A stretch of 64,000 nt of DNA from Streptomyces sp. NBC_01471 (GTDB taxonomy: Bacteria; Actinomycetota; Actinomycetes; Streptomycetales; Streptomycetaceae): assembly GCF_041438865.1 (NCBI RefSeq), contig NZ_CP109450.1, positions 5,334,501 through 5,398,500 of the forward strand. Direction: 5' to 3'. A program made the position numbers and the translations under genes. This document shows, one piece after another, positions 32,759 through 41,733 of the stretch. The first letter of the stretch is position 1. Every line of letters starts with the position of its first letter. The notes under the pieces are model-generated. The model was given only the letters and a program-made list of their open reading frames with translations, was not told where the DNA came from and searched no databases.

Positions 32759-33889
32759 ATGACTTCCACCGATGCAGCGAGCTCCCAGGACCCCCACGCC
32801 AACGACGCGGCTCCGTACGGCGGCGGCGACCCGTACGCCGACTACCGCAGCGGGGACCACGCCTTCACCGAGCTGGTCGACCTGGCTGACCGCCGCCTCG
32901 GTGCGGGTGTCGTCGCCGCCAACGACGAGTTCTTCGCCGAGCGCGAGAACCTGCTCGTCCGCGAGCGCGCCGTCTTCGACCCCGAGCACTTCGGTCACAA
33001 GGGCAAGATCATGGATGGCTGGGAGACCCGCCGCCGGCGCGGCGCGTCCGCCGAGACGCCCTTCCCGACCCCGGACGACCACGACTGGGCGCTCATCCGG
33101 CTCGGCGCCCCCGGCGTCATCCGCGGGATCATCGTGGACACCGCCCACTTCCGCGGCAACTACCCGCAGCAGATATCGGTCCAGGGCGCCTCGGTGGAGG
33201 GTTCCCCGAGCCCCGAGGAGCTGCTCGCCGACGACGTGAAGTGGGAGGAGATCATCCCGCGGTCCCCCGTGCTCGGCCACGCGGCCAACGCCTTCGAGAT
33301 CACCGGCGAGCGCGTCTACACCCACGTCCGGCTCTGCCAGCACCCCGACGGCGGTGTCGCCCGCCTCCGCGTGCACGGCGAGGTCGTGCCCGACCCCGAG
33401 TGGCTCGACCTGCTCTCCACGGTCGACCTGGTCTCGGTGCTCAACGGCGCCGCGTACGAGGACGCGTCGGACCGCTTCTACTCCTCGCCGACCCAGATCA
33501 TCCTGCCCGGCACCTCCCGCAAGATGGACGACGGCTGGGAGAACCGCCGCCGCCGCGTCCGCGACACCAACGACTGGGTGCGGTTCCGGCTGGCCGCGCA
33601 GGGGTCCGTACGCGCCGTGGAGATCGACACGGCCTACCTCAAGGGCAACTCCGCCGGCTGGATCGCGCTGAGCGGCCGTGACGGCGAGACGGGCGAGTGG
33701 TTCGAGATCATCCCGCGCACCAAGCTCCAGCCCGACACCCTGCACCGTTTCAAGCTCGCTGCCGAGGCCGTCGTCACCCACGTCCGCCTGGACACCTTCC
33801 CCGACGGCGGTGTGGCGCGGATGCGCCTGCACGGCACGTTCACCGAGGCGGGAAGGGCCGAGCTGCGCCGCCGGTACAACGGGTCCTGA
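32759..33889 (+). CDS. alc: Allantoicase
   Basis: A 376-aa enzyme that hydrolyses allantoate to ureidoglycolate and urea in purine catabolism. It consists of two homologous jelly-roll repeats: the first has MDGWETRRRR, DTAHFRGNYP and HVRLCQHPDGGVARLRVHGE, the second MDDGWENRRRR, DTAYLKGNSAGW and HVRLDTFPDGGVARMRLHG. ATG 32759 (MTSTDAAS) is preferred over GTG 32735, because GAGAG lies upstream at usable distance. Other purine-breakdown genes are not adjacent. Confidence 0.95.
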   Translation: MTSTDAASSQDPHANDAAPYGGGDPYADYRSGDHAFTELVDLADRRLGAGVVAANDEFFAERENLLVRERAVFDPEHFGHKGKIMDGWETRRRRGASAETPFPTPDDHDWALIRLGAPGVIRGIIVDTAHFRGNYPQQISVQGASVEGSPSPEELLADDVKWEEIIPRSPVLGHAANAFEITGERVYTHVRLCQHPDGGVARLRVHGEVVPDPEWLDLLSTVDLVSVLNGAAYEDASDRFYSSPTQIILPGTSRKMDDGWENRRRRVRDTNDWVRFRLAAQGSVRAVEIDTAYLKGNSAGWIALSGRDGETGEWFEIIPRTKLQPDTLHRFKLAAEAVVTHVRLDTFPDGGVARMRLHGTFTEAGRAELRRRYNGS

Positions 33890-33948
33890 CCCCTCCGGCC
33901 CCACTGACACCTCTGTACGGAGGCCGGGGGGAAACCCGCACAGAGGAA

Positions 33949-33984
33949 GGGGCGGGGCGCGGTCCTGGAACCGCGCCCCGCCCC
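33949..33984. terminator. Bidirectional terminator between alc and pepN
   Basis: A 15-bp perfect GC stem (half GGGGCGGGGCGCGGT) with a 6-nt loop lies between the convergent stops at 33889 and 33995. Confidence 0.9.
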
Positions 33985-33994
33985 GCATCCATGT

Positions 33995-36571
33995 TCAGGC
34001 GCGCGCCGCAGCCGCGTCCGCGGCCTGGGCCCGCAGCGCCCGCTCCACGCCCGCGCGCGACTCGGACACCAGCCGTCGCAGTGCGGCGTTCGGCCCGGCG
34101 GACTCCAGCCAGGCGTCCGTCGCGTCCAGCGTCTCCTGCGACACCTGGAGCGCCGGGTAGAGGCCGATCGCGACCTGCTGGGCCATCTCGTGACTGCGGG
34201 ACTCCCAGACGTCCTTGACCGCGGCGAAGTACTTCTCCGTGTACGGAGCGAGGACCTCGCGCTGGTCGGTCTGGACGAAGCCGCCGATGACCGCTTCCTG
34301 GACGGCGTTGGGGAGCTGGTCGGACTCCACGACCGACGCCCAGGCCTCCGCCTTCGCGGCCTCCGTCGGACGCGCGGCGCGGGCGCTCGCCGCGTGCCGC
34401 TCACCCGCGGACGTCCGGTCGCGCAGCAGCTCGGCCGCGATCTCCTCCTCGTCGAACCGGCCGACCACGGCCAGCCGGTGCACGAACGCCCAGCGCAGCT
34501 CGGTGTCGACGGCGAGCCCCTCGACCGTCTCCTCGCCCTCCAGCATCCCGTTCAGCAGATCCAGCTGGAGCGGCGTGCGGGCGGTCGCGGCGAAGGCGCG
34601 GGCCCACGCCAGCTGGTGGTCGCTGCCCGCGTCGGAGGCCCGCAGATGGGCGAGCGTCGCGTCCGTCCACTGGGTCAGCCCCGCCTCGCGCCAGGCCGGG
34701 TCCGCGTACAGGTCGAGTGCCAGCTTCACCTGGCGGTGCAGCGACTGGACGACGCCGATGTCCGTCTCCTTGGAGATCCCGGAGAGGACGAGCGCCAGAT
34801 AGTCGCGGGTGGCCAGCTCGCCGTCGCGGGTCATGTCCCAGGCGGAGGCCCAGGACAGCGCACGCGGCAGCGACTCGGCGAAGTCGCCCAGGTGCTCGGT
34901 GACGACGCGCAGCGAGTCCTCGTCGAGGCGCACCTTCGCGTACGACAGGTCGTCGTCGTTGAGCAGGATCACCGCGGGGCGCGGGGTGTCCTGCGGGAAC
35001 GGCACCTCGGTGCGCTCGCCCTCGACGTCCAGCTCGATCCGGTCCGTACGGACGAGCTTGCCGTCCTCGTCCAGGTCGTAGCAGCCGATCGCGATGCGGT
35101 GCGGGCGCAGCGTCGGCTCTCCCTTGGCGCCCGCGGGCAGCTCGGGCGCCTCCTGCCGTACGGCGAAGGAGGTGATGTGGCCGGCGCCGTCCACCTCGAT
35201 CTCCGGGCGCAGGATGTTGATCCCCGCGGTCTCCAGCCACGCCGTCGACCAGGCCTTCAGATCGCGCCCCGAGGTCTTCTCCAGCGCGCCGAGCAGGTCC
35301 GAGAGGCGGGTGTTGCCGAAGGCGTGCTGCTTGAAGTACGCCTGCACGCCCTGGAAGAACTCGTCCATGCCGACATAGGCGACGAGCTGCTTGAGGACCG
35401 AGGCGCCCTTGGCGTACGTGATGCCGTCGAAGTTGACCAGCACGTCGTCCAGGTCGGTGATGTCGGCCATGATCGGGTGCGTCGACGGCAGCTGGTCCTG
35501 GCGGTAGGCCCAGGTCTTCATGGAGTTGGCGAACGTCGTCCACGACTGGGGCCACTGGGACCCGTCCGCGTACGCCTGACACGCGATGGAGGTGTACGTG
35601 GCGAACGACTCGTTCAGCCAGAGGTCGTTCCACCACTCCATCGTGACCAGGTCGCCGAACCACATGTGCGCCAGCTCGTGCAGGATCGTCTCGGCGCGCG
35701 TCTCGTACGCGGCGTCGGTGACCTTGGAGCGGAAGACGTACTGGTCGCGGATGGTCACCGCGCCCGCGTTCTCCATGGCGCCCGCGTTGAACTCCGGCAC
35801 GAAGAGCTGGTCGTACTTGGCGAACGGGTAGGCGTAGTCGAACTTCTCCTGGAACCAGTCGAAGCCCTGCCGGGTGACGTCGAAGATCGCGTCCGAGTCG
35901 AGGAACTCGGCCAGCGAGGGGCGGCAGTAGATCCCGAGCGGGACGGACACGCCGTCCTTCTCGTAGCTGCTGTGCACCGAGTGGTACGGGCCGACGATGA
36001 GCGCCGTGATGTACGTCGAGATGCGCGGCGTCGCCTCGAACTCCCAGATGTGGTCGCGGGGTTCGGGCGTCGGCGAGTTGGAGATCACGGTCCAGCCCTC
36101 GGGGGCCTTCACGGTGAACTGGAAGGTGGCTTTCAGGTCCGGCTGCTCGAAGTTGGGGAAGACCCGCCGTGCGTCGGCGACCTCGAACTGGGTGTACAGG
36201 TAGGCCTGGTCGTCGACCGGGTCGACGAAGCGGTGCAGGCCCTCACCGGTGTTGGTGTACGCGCAGTCCGCGACGACCCGCAGCTCGTTCTCCCCGGCGA
36301 GCAGCCCGGAGAGCGCGATGCGCGAGTCCTTGAAGACGGCGTCGACATCCAGGGACGTGCCGTTCAGGACGGCCTCGCGCACCGTCGGCGCGATGAGGTC
36401 GATGAAGGTCTCGGCCCCGGCCTCCGCGCTCTGGAAGCGGACCGTGGTCACGGACCGGTAGGTGCCTCCCTGCTGCGCGCCGCTGAGGTCGAGGTCGATC
36501 CCGTACGAGTCGACGGTGAGCAGGCTCGCACGCTGACGTGCCTCTTCGCGGGTCAGATTTGTGCCGGGCAC
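33995..36571 (-). CDS. pepN: Aminopeptidase N (M1 family), copy 1
   Basis: An 858-aa cytoplasmic zinc metallopeptidase that trims N-terminal residues from peptides. The order is a beta-rich N-domain, the exopeptidase motif GAMEN, then HELAHMWFGDLVTMEWW (HExxH, near residue 297) with the third zinc ligand in LWLNESFA, and a large helical C-domain (ERAP1-like, from about 530). GTG 36571 (VPGTNLTREEA) follows GAGGAG at 9 nt; ATG 36580 lies directly against that site. It is closely related to the second copy at 44.8-47.4 kb. Confidence 0.94.
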   Translation of the reverse strand: MPGTNLTREEARQRASLLTVDSYGIDLDLSGAQQGGTYRSVTTVRFQSAEAGAETFIDLIAPTVREAVLNGTSLDVDAVFKDSRIALSGLLAGENELRVVADCAYTNTGEGLHRFVDPVDDQAYLYTQFEVADARRVFPNFEQPDLKATFQFTVKAPEGWTVISNSPTPEPRDHIWEFEATPRISTYITALIVGPYHSVHSSYEKDGVSVPLGIYCRPSLAEFLDSDAIFDVTRQGFDWFQEKFDYAYPFAKYDQLFVPEFNAGAMENAGAVTIRDQYVFRSKVTDAAYETRAETILHELAHMWFGDLVTMEWWNDLWLNESFATYTSIACQAYADGSQWPQSWTTFANSMKTWAYRQDQLPSTHPIMADITDLDDVLVNFDGITYAKGASVLKQLVAYVGMDEFFQGVQAYFKQHAFGNTRLSDLLGALEKTSGRDLKAWSTAWLETAGINILRPEIEVDGAGHITSFAVRQEAPELPAGAKGEPTLRPHRIAIGCYDLDEDGKLVRTDRIELDVEGERTEVPFPQDTPRPAVILLNDDDLSYAKVRLDEDSLRVVTEHLGDFAESLPRALSWASAWDMTRDGELATRDYLALVLSGISKETDIGVVQSLHRQVKLALDLYADPAWREAGLTQWTDATLAHLRASDAGSDHQLAWARAFAATARTPLQLDLLNGMLEGEETVEGLAVDTELRWAFVHRLAVVGRFDEEEIAAELLRDRTSAGERHAASARAARPTEAAKAEAWASVVESDQLPNAVQEAVIGGFVQTDQREVLAPYTEKYFAAVKDVWESRSHEMAQQVAIGLYPALQVSQETLDATDAWLESAGPNAALRRLVSESRAGVERALRAQAADAAAARA

Positions 36572-36658
36572 CCGGGTCATCTCCTCGGTATGTGACGTTT
36601 CCGCTCATCCTTCCACGCCCCGCGGCATGCGAGAGGGCCGGACCGGGCGGGATACGGC

Positions 36659-36730
36659 GGAGCGCACAGCCCCGCGGCGCCGGCGGACCGTGCTGCGGGA
36701 CTGTGCGCTCCCTGTGGGACTGTGCGCTCC
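36659..36730 (-). terminator. Stem region after asd with alternative pairing
   Basis: GGAGCGCACAG (36659-36669) is complementary to CTGTGCGCTCC at both 36701-36711 and 36720-36730. The two copies are part of the 15-bp direct repeat GGGACTGTGCGCTCC with a 19-bp period. It lies just past the asd stop on the minus strand and upstream of pepN. Confidence 0.65.
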
Positions 36731-36747
36731 TGGACGGGGCGGTGGAC

Positions 36748-37776
36748 TCAGGCGCTGAGCTCCGCCGCCACCAGCTCCGCGATCTGGACGGCGTTCAGCG
36801 CTGCGCCCTTGCGGAGGTTGTCGTTCGAGACGAAGAGGGCCAGGCCGTTCTCCACGGTCTCGTCGTCGCGGATGCGGCCCACGTAGGACGGGTCCGTACC
36901 GGCGGCCTGGAGCGGGGTCGGGATCTCGGAGAGCTCCACGCCCGGGGCCGCCTTCAGCAGCTCGTAGGCGCGCTCCACGGTGAGGGGGCGGGCGAAGCGG
37001 GCGTTGATCTGGAGCGAGTGGCCGGAGAAGACCGGGACCCGGACACAGGTGCCGGAGACCTTCAGCTCCGGGATCTCCAGGATCTTGCGGGACTCGTTGC
37101 GGAGCTTCTGCTCCTCGTCCGTCTCGAAGGAGCCGTCGTCGACGATCGAACCGGCCAGCGGCAGCACGTTGAAGGCGATCGGACGCTTGTAGACGGCGGG
37201 CTCGGGGAACTCCAGCGCGCTGCCGTCGTGGGTCAGCCGGTCCGCGTCGGTGACGACCTTGGCCGCCTGGCCGTGCAGCTCGGCGACACCGGCGACGCCC
37301 GAGCCGGACACCGCCTGGTAGGTGGCGACGATCAGTGCTTCCAGACCGGCCTCGTCGTGCAGCGGGCGCAGCACCGGCATCGCGGCCATCGTCGTGCAGT
37401 TCGGGTTGGCGATGATGCCCTTGGGGCGGTCGGCGATGGCGTGCGGGTTGACCTCGGAGACCACCAGCGGGACCTCGGGGTCGCGGCGCCAGGCGGAGGA
37501 GTTGTCGATCACGACGGGCCCCTGGGCCGCGACCTTCTCCGCGAGCGCCTTGGAGGTGGCGCCGCCGGCCGAGAAGAGCACGATGTCCAGACCGGAGTAG
37601 TCGGCCGTGGCCGCGTCCTCGACGGTGATGCCCTTGCTCTGCCAGGCGAGGGTGGTGCCCGCGGAGCGGATGGAGGCGAACAGCCGCAGCTCGTCGACCG
37701 GGAATTCCCGCTCTGCGAGGATCTTGCGCATGACTGTGCCGACCTGACCGGTGGCTCCGACGATTCCGACCCTCAC
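36748..37776 (-). CDS. asd: Aspartate-semialdehyde dehydrogenase
   Basis: A 342-aa NADP-dependent enzyme of the aspartate pathway (lysine, threonine, methionine, diaminopimelate). The N-terminal Rossmann motif is VGIVGATGQVGTVMRKIL, the catalytic cysteine is in ANPNCTTM (near residue 125), and the substrate region has QAVSGSGVAGVAEL and GHSLQINARF. GTG 37776 follows GGAGGAG with good spacing. No lysC partner is in the window. Its upstream region carries a 17-bp tandem array. Confidence 0.95.
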   Translation of the reverse strand: MRVGIVGATGQVGTVMRKILAEREFPVDELRLFASIRSAGTTLAWQSKGITVEDAATADYSGLDIVLFSAGGATSKALAEKVAAQGPVVIDNSSAWRRDPEVPLVVSEVNPHAIADRPKGIIANPNCTTMAAMPVLRPLHDEAGLEALIVATYQAVSGSGVAGVAELHGQAAKVVTDADRLTHDGSALEFPEPAVYKRPIAFNVLPLAGSIVDDGSFETDEEQKLRNESRKILEIPELKVSGTCVRVPVFSGHSLQINARFARPLTVERAYELLKAAPGVELSEIPTPLQAAGTDPSYVGRIRDDETVENGLALFVSNDNLRKGAALNAVQIAELVAAELSA

Positions 37777-37893
37777 GGTGACTCCTCCGTACTCACTGCG
37801 CACCTGTTGCGCGTCATTGCTGGCCATGGTGGCCACGGCCGACCGCACCATCATGCGTACGACCGGCGGCGCCCTGTCCAATCCATTGTCCGG

Positions 37894-37970
37894 GGAACGG
37901 ACAGCTCTGCGGAACGGACAGCTCCGCCGAACGGACTGCTCCGCCGAACGGACTGCTCCGGGAACGGACC
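37894..37970. repeat. 17-bp tandem repeat array (about 4.5 units)
   Basis: Units SGAACGGACWGCTCYGC start at 37894, 37911, 37928 and 37945 in exact register; a partial fifth begins at 37962. The array is 118-194 bp upstream of the asd start and downstream of the S8 protease gene. Confidence 0.92.
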
Positions 37971-38053
37971 GTGGGGCGGGCACCGGTCCTGGCGCCTGCC
38001 CCACGGCCCTGCCGCTCACACTTTATTTCGCACGGTTGCGGCGTTTCCCACAG

Positions 38054-41000
38054 TTACGGTGTGACCTTCGCGATCCGGACGCTGCCGGTCCCCGCGACCG
38101 TGCCACGGGCGTCCAGCAGCTGCACCTGGCCGAAGAGCTCGCGCCCGGCGGGCGCCGGTCCCGCCGCGACGATCCGGGCGGTGGCCTTCGCCGAAGCCCC
38201 GGTGGCGAGCTTCACCGGCTTGGACGCGTCGACCTCGACCGAGCCGAGCGACGGCGCGAAGTACACGTCGCGGTAGCCGTACTCCGTCGATCCGGCCGGG
38301 ACCGCGTAGGCGTCCACCTCGACGGTGTACGTACCGGCGGCCGGCTTCAGCAGCGCGACCGACTCGTCGGAGCCGCCAGCCGCTGACGAGCCGACCTCGG
38401 CGCCGTCCCGGTACACGTAGAGATCCAGGTCGGCACCGGTGTCCGAGGTCCCGCCGATGGACACGTCGAACCGGTCGACGCCCTGGGGGACCGTGATCGT
38501 GGTGGTCCTGCTCTCCCCCTCCTTGATCGTCGGGGTGGCGTCGTCGGACGAGCCGAGCGGGCCGCCCTTCAGTGTGCCGTCGATGGCCGCGAAGCCGTTG
38601 CGGACCGTCCACCCGACCGGTGCCGGGGTGCCGGCCTTCGCCTCGGGGAGGGACTGGACCGCCGGGTCGAAGGCCGCGCCGAGCAGCGCCACATCCAGCT
38701 TGTACGGGTTGTCGAGGTAGGGCGATGTACGGCGGGCCTCGACCTCGATCTCCCAGACGCCCGGCGCCGGGTCCGCGTAGGACCGAAGATCCGGACGGCA
38801 GGTGTTGGCCGGGTTGTCGTAGTTCGGGTAGCAGCTGGGCGTCGACGTGTCGTCCACCGGCACCCCGTACGGGTGGATCGAGATGAACCGGGTCTGGCTG
38901 CCGGACCGCAGCGCGCTCATTCCGACCTCAAGGGCCTTGGCGCCCTCCGGCACCGTCAGGAAGTACGACGTGGTGCCGTTGCGCTGCACCGAGCCGGAGT
39001 GCTTGGCGGTGTACGAGGGCTTGGCGAGCGGCTTCGAGACGACCACGGTGGCCATGATCTGCTGGTCCGTGCCCACCGTTCTCGGGTCGTCGAGCTGGAG
39101 GATGGCGCTGTGCGCCCCGGCCGTGGCGGGCTTCGCCCGGACGGTCAGCGTCACGGCCCTGCCCAGCGGCAGGGACACCCGGGCCGGGCCGGCGAGCGAG
39201 AAGGTGCCGTCGTTGTTCCGGAAGGACAGCCGGTGCGCGACGGCCCGGTCGGGTCCGGTGGTCCGCACGACGGTGACCTTGTACGCCTTCTGCTGCCCGG
39301 CCTTCAGACCGCCCTCGCGGTCGTAGATGCCGGTGCCGTGACCGGGTGTACCGAGGGCGTCGTCGATCGCGGTGTCGACCGGCGCCCTGACCGTGTACTC
39401 GTGCGCGGCGCCCTGCCGGGAGTCGGCGCCCTTCCTGATCGTCTTCCAGGCACCGACGATGTTGATCAGGCCCGCACCCTCGGCGTGCGCGGGGACGCCC
39501 TTGATGTGGGTGGCGGTGCTGGTGAGCGCGGTCCGCAGATCGGCCGGGGGCAGCTCGATGTGCTGCTGCTTCGCGGCCGAGAGGAGCAGCGCGCTCGCGC
39601 CGGCGGCCTGCGGGGCGGCCATCGAGGTGCCCTGGAGCATCGAGTATCCGGCGGGCAGCGGGTACCCCGCCTCCTTCACCGGAGCGCCGGGCAGCCAGGT
39701 CTGGGTGGAGTTGACGGCGGCCCCGGGCGCGGAGAGTGTCGGGGTGAAGCCGCCGTCCTCACGCGGGCCGCGCGAGGAGAACGGCATCATGTCGTTCTTC
39801 TTCGTCACGCCGGACCCGTAGTCGGCGGCCCAGGTCTCCTTGGAGATGGTCGCGCCGACGGAGATCACGTGGTCGGCGAGGCCGGGGTCGCCGATGGTGT
39901 TGGCACCGGGGCCCTCGTTGCCCGCCGAGATGACGAGCTGGACGCCGTAGGTGTCGATGAGGCGCTTGTAGAGCAGGTCCCGCGCGCTGCTCCCGTCGTT
40001 GAGCGGGGGCAGTCCGCCGATGGACATGTTCACGATGTCCACGCCGCGGTTGACGACCAGGTCCATCATGCCCTCGGTGAGGGCGACGTTGGTGCAGCTG
40101 CCGCTCCAGGTGCAGGCGCGCGAGGACACGATCTTCGCGCCGGGCGCCGCGCCGTTCATCGCGCCGCCGAACAGGCCGTTCGCCGCGGTGATACCCGCGA
40201 CGTGGGTGGCGTGCTCGCCCTCGATGACACCGATGTTGACGTAGTCGGACGTGTCGCCCGCCGCGTCGCGGACGACGTTCTTGCGGCTCTCGACCACGAA
40301 GGGGACCCGCTCGACGACATCGGTCGCCGGGTCGTCCTTGCCGAAGTAGCCGATCTGGAACCTGTCCTTGTACGGCTTCATCGCGACGTCGTCGGTGAAG
40401 TCCCCGTTGCCGTTCAGGTCCACCCGCACGGTCCCGGCGGCCGGGTCGTACAGCACACCCCACACGTCGGTGGTGTCGCCGTCCCGGTTGAGGTCGCCCG
40501 CCTCGTCGCCGCCGGTCGTGGCCTTCTCGGCGAAGGTCTGGAAGCGGTACGAACCGGCCGGGGCCTTCCAGCTGCGGCCCGCCGCGCTGAAGGCCGGGCC
40601 CGTCACGGCACTGTCCATCCGCAGCCAGGTGCCGTCGCCGTCGGAGACCGGGTCCGTCGCGGTCACCCAGTCGACGATCTTCCGCTCGCCGGTGCTGGTC
40701 CTCCGCAGCGCCGGGTGACCCAGGTCGACACCGGAGTCGAGGATGCCGATGGTCACGCCCCGGCCGTCGGACTTCGGGTGCTGCTGCACGAAGTCCACGG
40801 CGCCCGTCTCGAAGGACGGGTTGTACGGGTTCCTGGCCGGGGTCCTGCGGCCCGGAGCGGAGTACGGTCCGGCCGACGCCGCGGACCTGGCACCCTTCGC
40901 GGTGTCACCGGCCGGGGTCGGATCGTCCAGCGCGATCTCCTGCTTGAGGTCGATGCCGCGGACGGAGGAGAGCTTCCCGGCCGCCTTGATGGCCGAACCC

Positions 41001-41380
41001 GCCCTGGGCGTCGGCAGGGTGGCCCGTACGTACCCCAGCTTGTCGTCGGTCCTGCCGACGACCGCACCGGGAACGGCGCCGAACTGCTCGCGCACCTGGG
41101 CGGTCGCGCCCGGCGCGGTCGCCACCATGACGGTCACGGACTTCGTGCCGTTCTGTTCGGCCCGGCCGAGCAGCTGCGCGTCGGACGCGCCGAGCTTGTC
41201 CGAAGCGGACCCGGCAGGCTTCGCGGCCTTCACGCCGGGGGGCGCGGGCCTGTCCTGACCTGCGGCGGCGACCGCGGGGGCGGCACCGGTCGCGGCGAGG
41301 GCGAGCACCACGCCCGCGGCGGCCGCGAACCGGGCCGCGCGTCTCGCCCGGGTTATGGAGCTGGGGAATTCGAGGCTCAT
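38054..41380 (-). CDS. Secreted subtilisin-like serine protease (S8) with C-terminal beta domains
   Basis: A 1108-aa exported protease. A signal peptide (RRAARFAAAAGVVLALAATG..AVAAAG) and an inhibitor-like prodomain precede the S8 domain. Catalytic motifs are GILDSGVDLGHP (Asp near 212), GEHATHVAG (His near 388), VISAGNEGPG (oxyanion Asn) and QGTSMAAPQAAG (Ser near 585). The C-terminal half has Ig-like and PPC-type beta domains (RFDVSIGGTSDTGADLDLYV). ATG 41380 is preferred because AGGG sits 6 nt before it; ATG 41386 is adjacent. It is divergent from the metallophosphoesterase. Confidence 0.92.
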   Translation of the reverse strand: MSLEFPSSITRARRAARFAAAAGVVLALAATGAAPAVAAAGQDRPAPPGVKAAKPAGSASDKLGASDAQLLGRAEQNGTKSVTVMVATAPGATAQVREQFGAVPGAVVGRTDDKLGYVRATLPTPRAGSAIKAAGKLSSVRGIDLKQEIALDDPTPAGDTAKGARSAASAGPYSAPGRRTPARNPYNPSFETGAVDFVQQHPKSDGRGVTIGILDSGVDLGHPALRRTSTGERKIVDWVTATDPVSDGDGTWLRMDSAVTGPAFSAAGRSWKAPAGSYRFQTFAEKATTGGDEAGDLNRDGDTTDVWGVLYDPAAGTVRVDLNGNGDFTDDVAMKPYKDRFQIGYFGKDDPATDVVERVPFVVESRKNVVRDAAGDTSDYVNIGVIEGEHATHVAGITAANGLFGGAMNGAAPGAKIVSSRACTWSGSCTNVALTEGMMDLVVNRGVDIVNMSIGGLPPLNDGSSARDLLYKRLIDTYGVQLVISAGNEGPGANTIGDPGLADHVISVGATISKETWAADYGSGVTKKNDMMPFSSRGPREDGGFTPTLSAPGAAVNSTQTWLPGAPVKEAGYPLPAGYSMLQGTSMAAPQAAGASALLLSAAKQQHIELPPADLRTALTSTATHIKGVPAHAEGAGLINIVGAWKTIRKGADSRQGAAHEYTVRAPVDTAIDDALGTPGHGTGIYDREGGLKAGQQKAYKVTVVRTTGPDRAVAHRLSFRNNDGTFSLAGPARVSLPLGRAVTLTVRAKPATAGAHSAILQLDDPRTVGTDQQIMATVVVSKPLAKPSYTAKHSGSVQRNGTTSYFLTVPEGAKALEVGMSALRSGSQTRFISIHPYGVPVDDTSTPSCYPNYDNPANTCRPDLRSYADPAPGVWEIEVEARRTSPYLDNPYKLDVALLGAAFDPAVQSLPEAKAGTPAPVGWTVRNGFAAIDGTLKGGPLGSSDDATPTIKEGESRTTTITVPQGVDRFDVSIGGTSDTGADLDLYVYRDGAEVGSSAAGGSDESVALLKPAAGTYTVEVDAYAVPAGSTEYGYRDVYFAPSLGSVEVDASKPVKLATGASAKATARIVAAGPAPAGRELFGQVQLLDARGTVAGTGSVRIAKVTP

Positions 41381-41733
41381 CTGCATCCCTGTATGTGGAA
41401 GAAAAGATCCGGAATCCGGAGCTTGATGACCGGATCTTTACCTAAATGACCCTCTCTTGGGGAGAGTTGCTTGTCGGAGGGCCACTCCTTGGCGGCCTTC
41501 CGCCATACGCCACCACGGCCATAGCGGGCCGAAACCGATCAACTCCGTACTGCCCGGACGCGCCCACTTCCCGGCGACGGCGGCGCCCGCGGGTGATCCC
41601 TGTGCGGTGATCGGTGTTGCCTGTTGCGGCCTCGTTCACGCACAGGTCATGCCCGCTGCCAACCATCCAGAGGAGCGGGGAGAACCAGCCCCGCCACCCA
41701 TGCAGACGCGTCCGCAATCGGGGAGACCGAGCC
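41381..41733. other. Divergent intergenic region, S8 protease and metallophosphoesterase
   Basis: It contains the 10-bp inverted repeat at 41403-41439 and a small CTCTC..GAGAG dyad near 41452. No gene with a credible start is present. Both promoters should be here; boxes are not clear. Confidence 0.6.
41403..41439. promoter_or_regulatory. Inverted repeat upstream of the S8 protease
   Basis: AAAGATCCGG and CCGGATCTTT (10 perfect pairs, 17-nt spacer) lie 23-59 bp upstream of the protease start. It is AT-richer than its surroundings. It could be an operator or a 5' leader hairpin. Confidence 0.6.

Noticed and set aside
34190..36595. An 801-aa plus-strand frame opposite pepN copy 1
   Set aside because: Antisense shadow; Arg/Val/Leu-rich with no start site. 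The same applies to 44957-47635 opposite copy 2.
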